Below, one piece after another: positions 62,986 through 64,000 of a stretch of DNA of 64,000 bases. Source of the DNA: Bryopsis sp. KO-2023 (Eukaryota > Chlorophyta > Ulvophyceae > Bryopsidales > Bryopsidaceae). The position numbers and the translations under genes are program-made. The notes under the pieces are model-generated. The model was not told the DNA's origin, did not search any database, and saw only the letters and a program-made list of their open reading frames with translations. Location: the NCBI GenBank assembly GCA_030272585.1, contig BSYQ01000008.1, positions 1,488,001 through 1,552,000 on the forward strand. The letters run 5' to 3'. Numbering within the stretch: the first letter of the stretch is position 1; every line of letters begins with the position of its first letter.

Positions 62986-64000
62986 TTCACGACGACACAT
63001 CGGTGGGACTGTTTACGAAAACGCTTGGGGGAAACTCTGCCACATCCGACGACACTGGATGTTGAGAGGTTGCTCACTAATATGAAGAAGGGACCTCACG
63101 AATCTTTACGAGGTTTTGTCAAACGATTCGTTTTGAGAGCACAATCGTATCCTGCCTCTCAGTTGGATGTGCAACGTGCAGCACACATTTTGTACAGAAA
63201 ATTGCCCCTGTCCCTTCAACAAGGTTTGGCGGTCACTCCCTTGACTAATTGTTCTCTCGACAAGTTGGAAGAAACGGTCGTTACTTACGTCAATTGGAGC
63301 ACAGTGTCGACTTCTCCAGGAAAACTCCCAGCGCCTGATTATATGGATTTGGATCAGTTACAGTTGGGGGCGCATGGTTTGGTGGAAGAGGAAGGATCGG
63401 GCATGGATCAGCGAACGGAGGGCTTAAAGTACCAGCGAGGGAAAACGCGACCTCCAGTTGTGGAAGGCGATAAAATCCACTTTGATCGCATTGACGGTCC
63501 TATGTCTTTGGTGGCGGCGTGGAAGGCGTTGGTAACGACAGGTCGATATTATCGACAGCTTTCTCAGGAACATCTACAGCGCTTGGGAAGTAAAGACATG
63601 CATCGTCATATGCAAGACATGGGAATTCAGCAATTACGTTTTCGCGATCATGCTGAGGTACTTGGTGATTACTCTGACGAACGATCTGGCCAAGGATCTG
63701 ATGATGCAGACCGGGTGGGGCGTGTGACTGAGTTAAACGACGATGAAGCTGATGCGTTGTTTCCTATGACGACTGTACCATGTTCCCAACCTCCACAGTC
63801 GTCGATCGTGATCCAGGTGGAGACTCCTTCTATCACGGAATATCATGATGCACGGGAAGACTTTTCGCAAAACAATTGTTCGGTTGCAGTGTCTTGCGAG
63901 AACGAGGGTGAAGTGGTGGACAGTGGGCCTACGTTACCGAATGCACGATTTTTGGGACTGCAGCTTCGGGATGTGGATCTTTCTAAATTGACGATTCCGG

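Larger units (their letters stand above)
61493..64000 (+). mobile_element. Retrotransposon gag-like ORF, split by a DNA element and running off the window
   Basis: The ORF opens at ATG 61493. The first part (to 61989) has a hydrophobic N-terminus (GFLLVLYGLLWLT), a basic stretch, then LLLTLLQIGGVEQHPGPSS at about residues 69-87, which resembles a 2A ribosome-skipping motif. It goes on with a helical region. After the inserted element, reading resumes in frame at 62994 and stays open to the end of the window. A segment with LRGFVKRFVLRAQSYPASQ and ILYRKLPLSLQQGL resembles the capsid region of LTR-retrotransposon Gag proteins. Family assignment (Ty3-like or other) is uncertain because no polymerase is inside the window. 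Apart from the insertion I see no stop or frameshift. Confidence 0.65.

Noticed and set aside
1-64000. CRISPR array, bacterial operons, rRNA genes
   Set aside because: Introns, splice signals and plant-type proteins show a nuclear eukaryotic sequence. No regularly spaced repeats or rRNA motifs were seen.

Overview
This window looks like nuclear DNA of a green-lineage (Viridiplantae) eukaryote, most likely a streptophyte or other green alga. The species cannot be fixed from the sequence. Coding exons have balanced base composition and are separated by short GT-AG introns full of A, T, G and C homopolymer runs. The recognisable proteins are plant-like: a stand-alone PurN with an apparent plastid-targeting leader, a SOS1-type Na+/H+ antiporter with a long cytosolic tail, a PP2A B' subunit, an ESCRT-III VPS2 protein, and small secreted PAN and fasciclin proteins. 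I assembled the gene models exon by exon, checking splice sites and reading-frame phase by hand.

Layout. 1-10,868 (-): a large ankyrin / UvrD-helicase / TPR-like gene (TRANK1-like) that runs off the left edge. 11,943-14,365 (+): a THUMP-domain tRNA acetylation adapter. 15,535-17,114 (+): a protein kinase with two lesions. 17.1-19.5 kb: intergenic, with degenerate tandem repeats and a tRNA-like fold. 19,464-20,887 (-) and 21,309-21,893 (+): a divergent pair of secreted-protein genes (Ala-rich silk-like; double PAN). 23,349-34,283 (-): a 24-exon SOS1-like antiporter. 35,398-36,397 (-): a small secreted orphan. 36,798-38,068 (-): PurN. 39,396-43,002 (+): PP2A B'. 43.0-47.6 kb: a C-poor, G-run-rich gene desert. 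47,570-48,890: a TIR DNA transposon. 49,128-51,171 (+): VPS2/CHMP2. 51,616-56,417 (+): a 12-exon gene for a protein of about 1,209 aa that I do not recognise. 57,121-59,743 (+): a secreted Cys-rich plus fasciclin protein with a MITE in one intron. 61,493-64,000 (+): a retrotransposon gag-like ORF with a 2A-like motif, split by a 996-bp fold-back hAT-type element that has an 8-bp target-site duplication.

The genes do not form a pathway. Most are dispersed housekeeping genes (purine synthesis, ESCRT, PP2A, tRNA modification, Na+ efflux) with a scatter of lineage-specific secreted proteins. The most unusual material is the right end, where two mobile elements are nested. Also notable are the orphan 1,209-aa protein, the TIR element upstream of VPS2 with its repeated GTTACGCGTTACGC motif, and the Ala-rich secreted protein.
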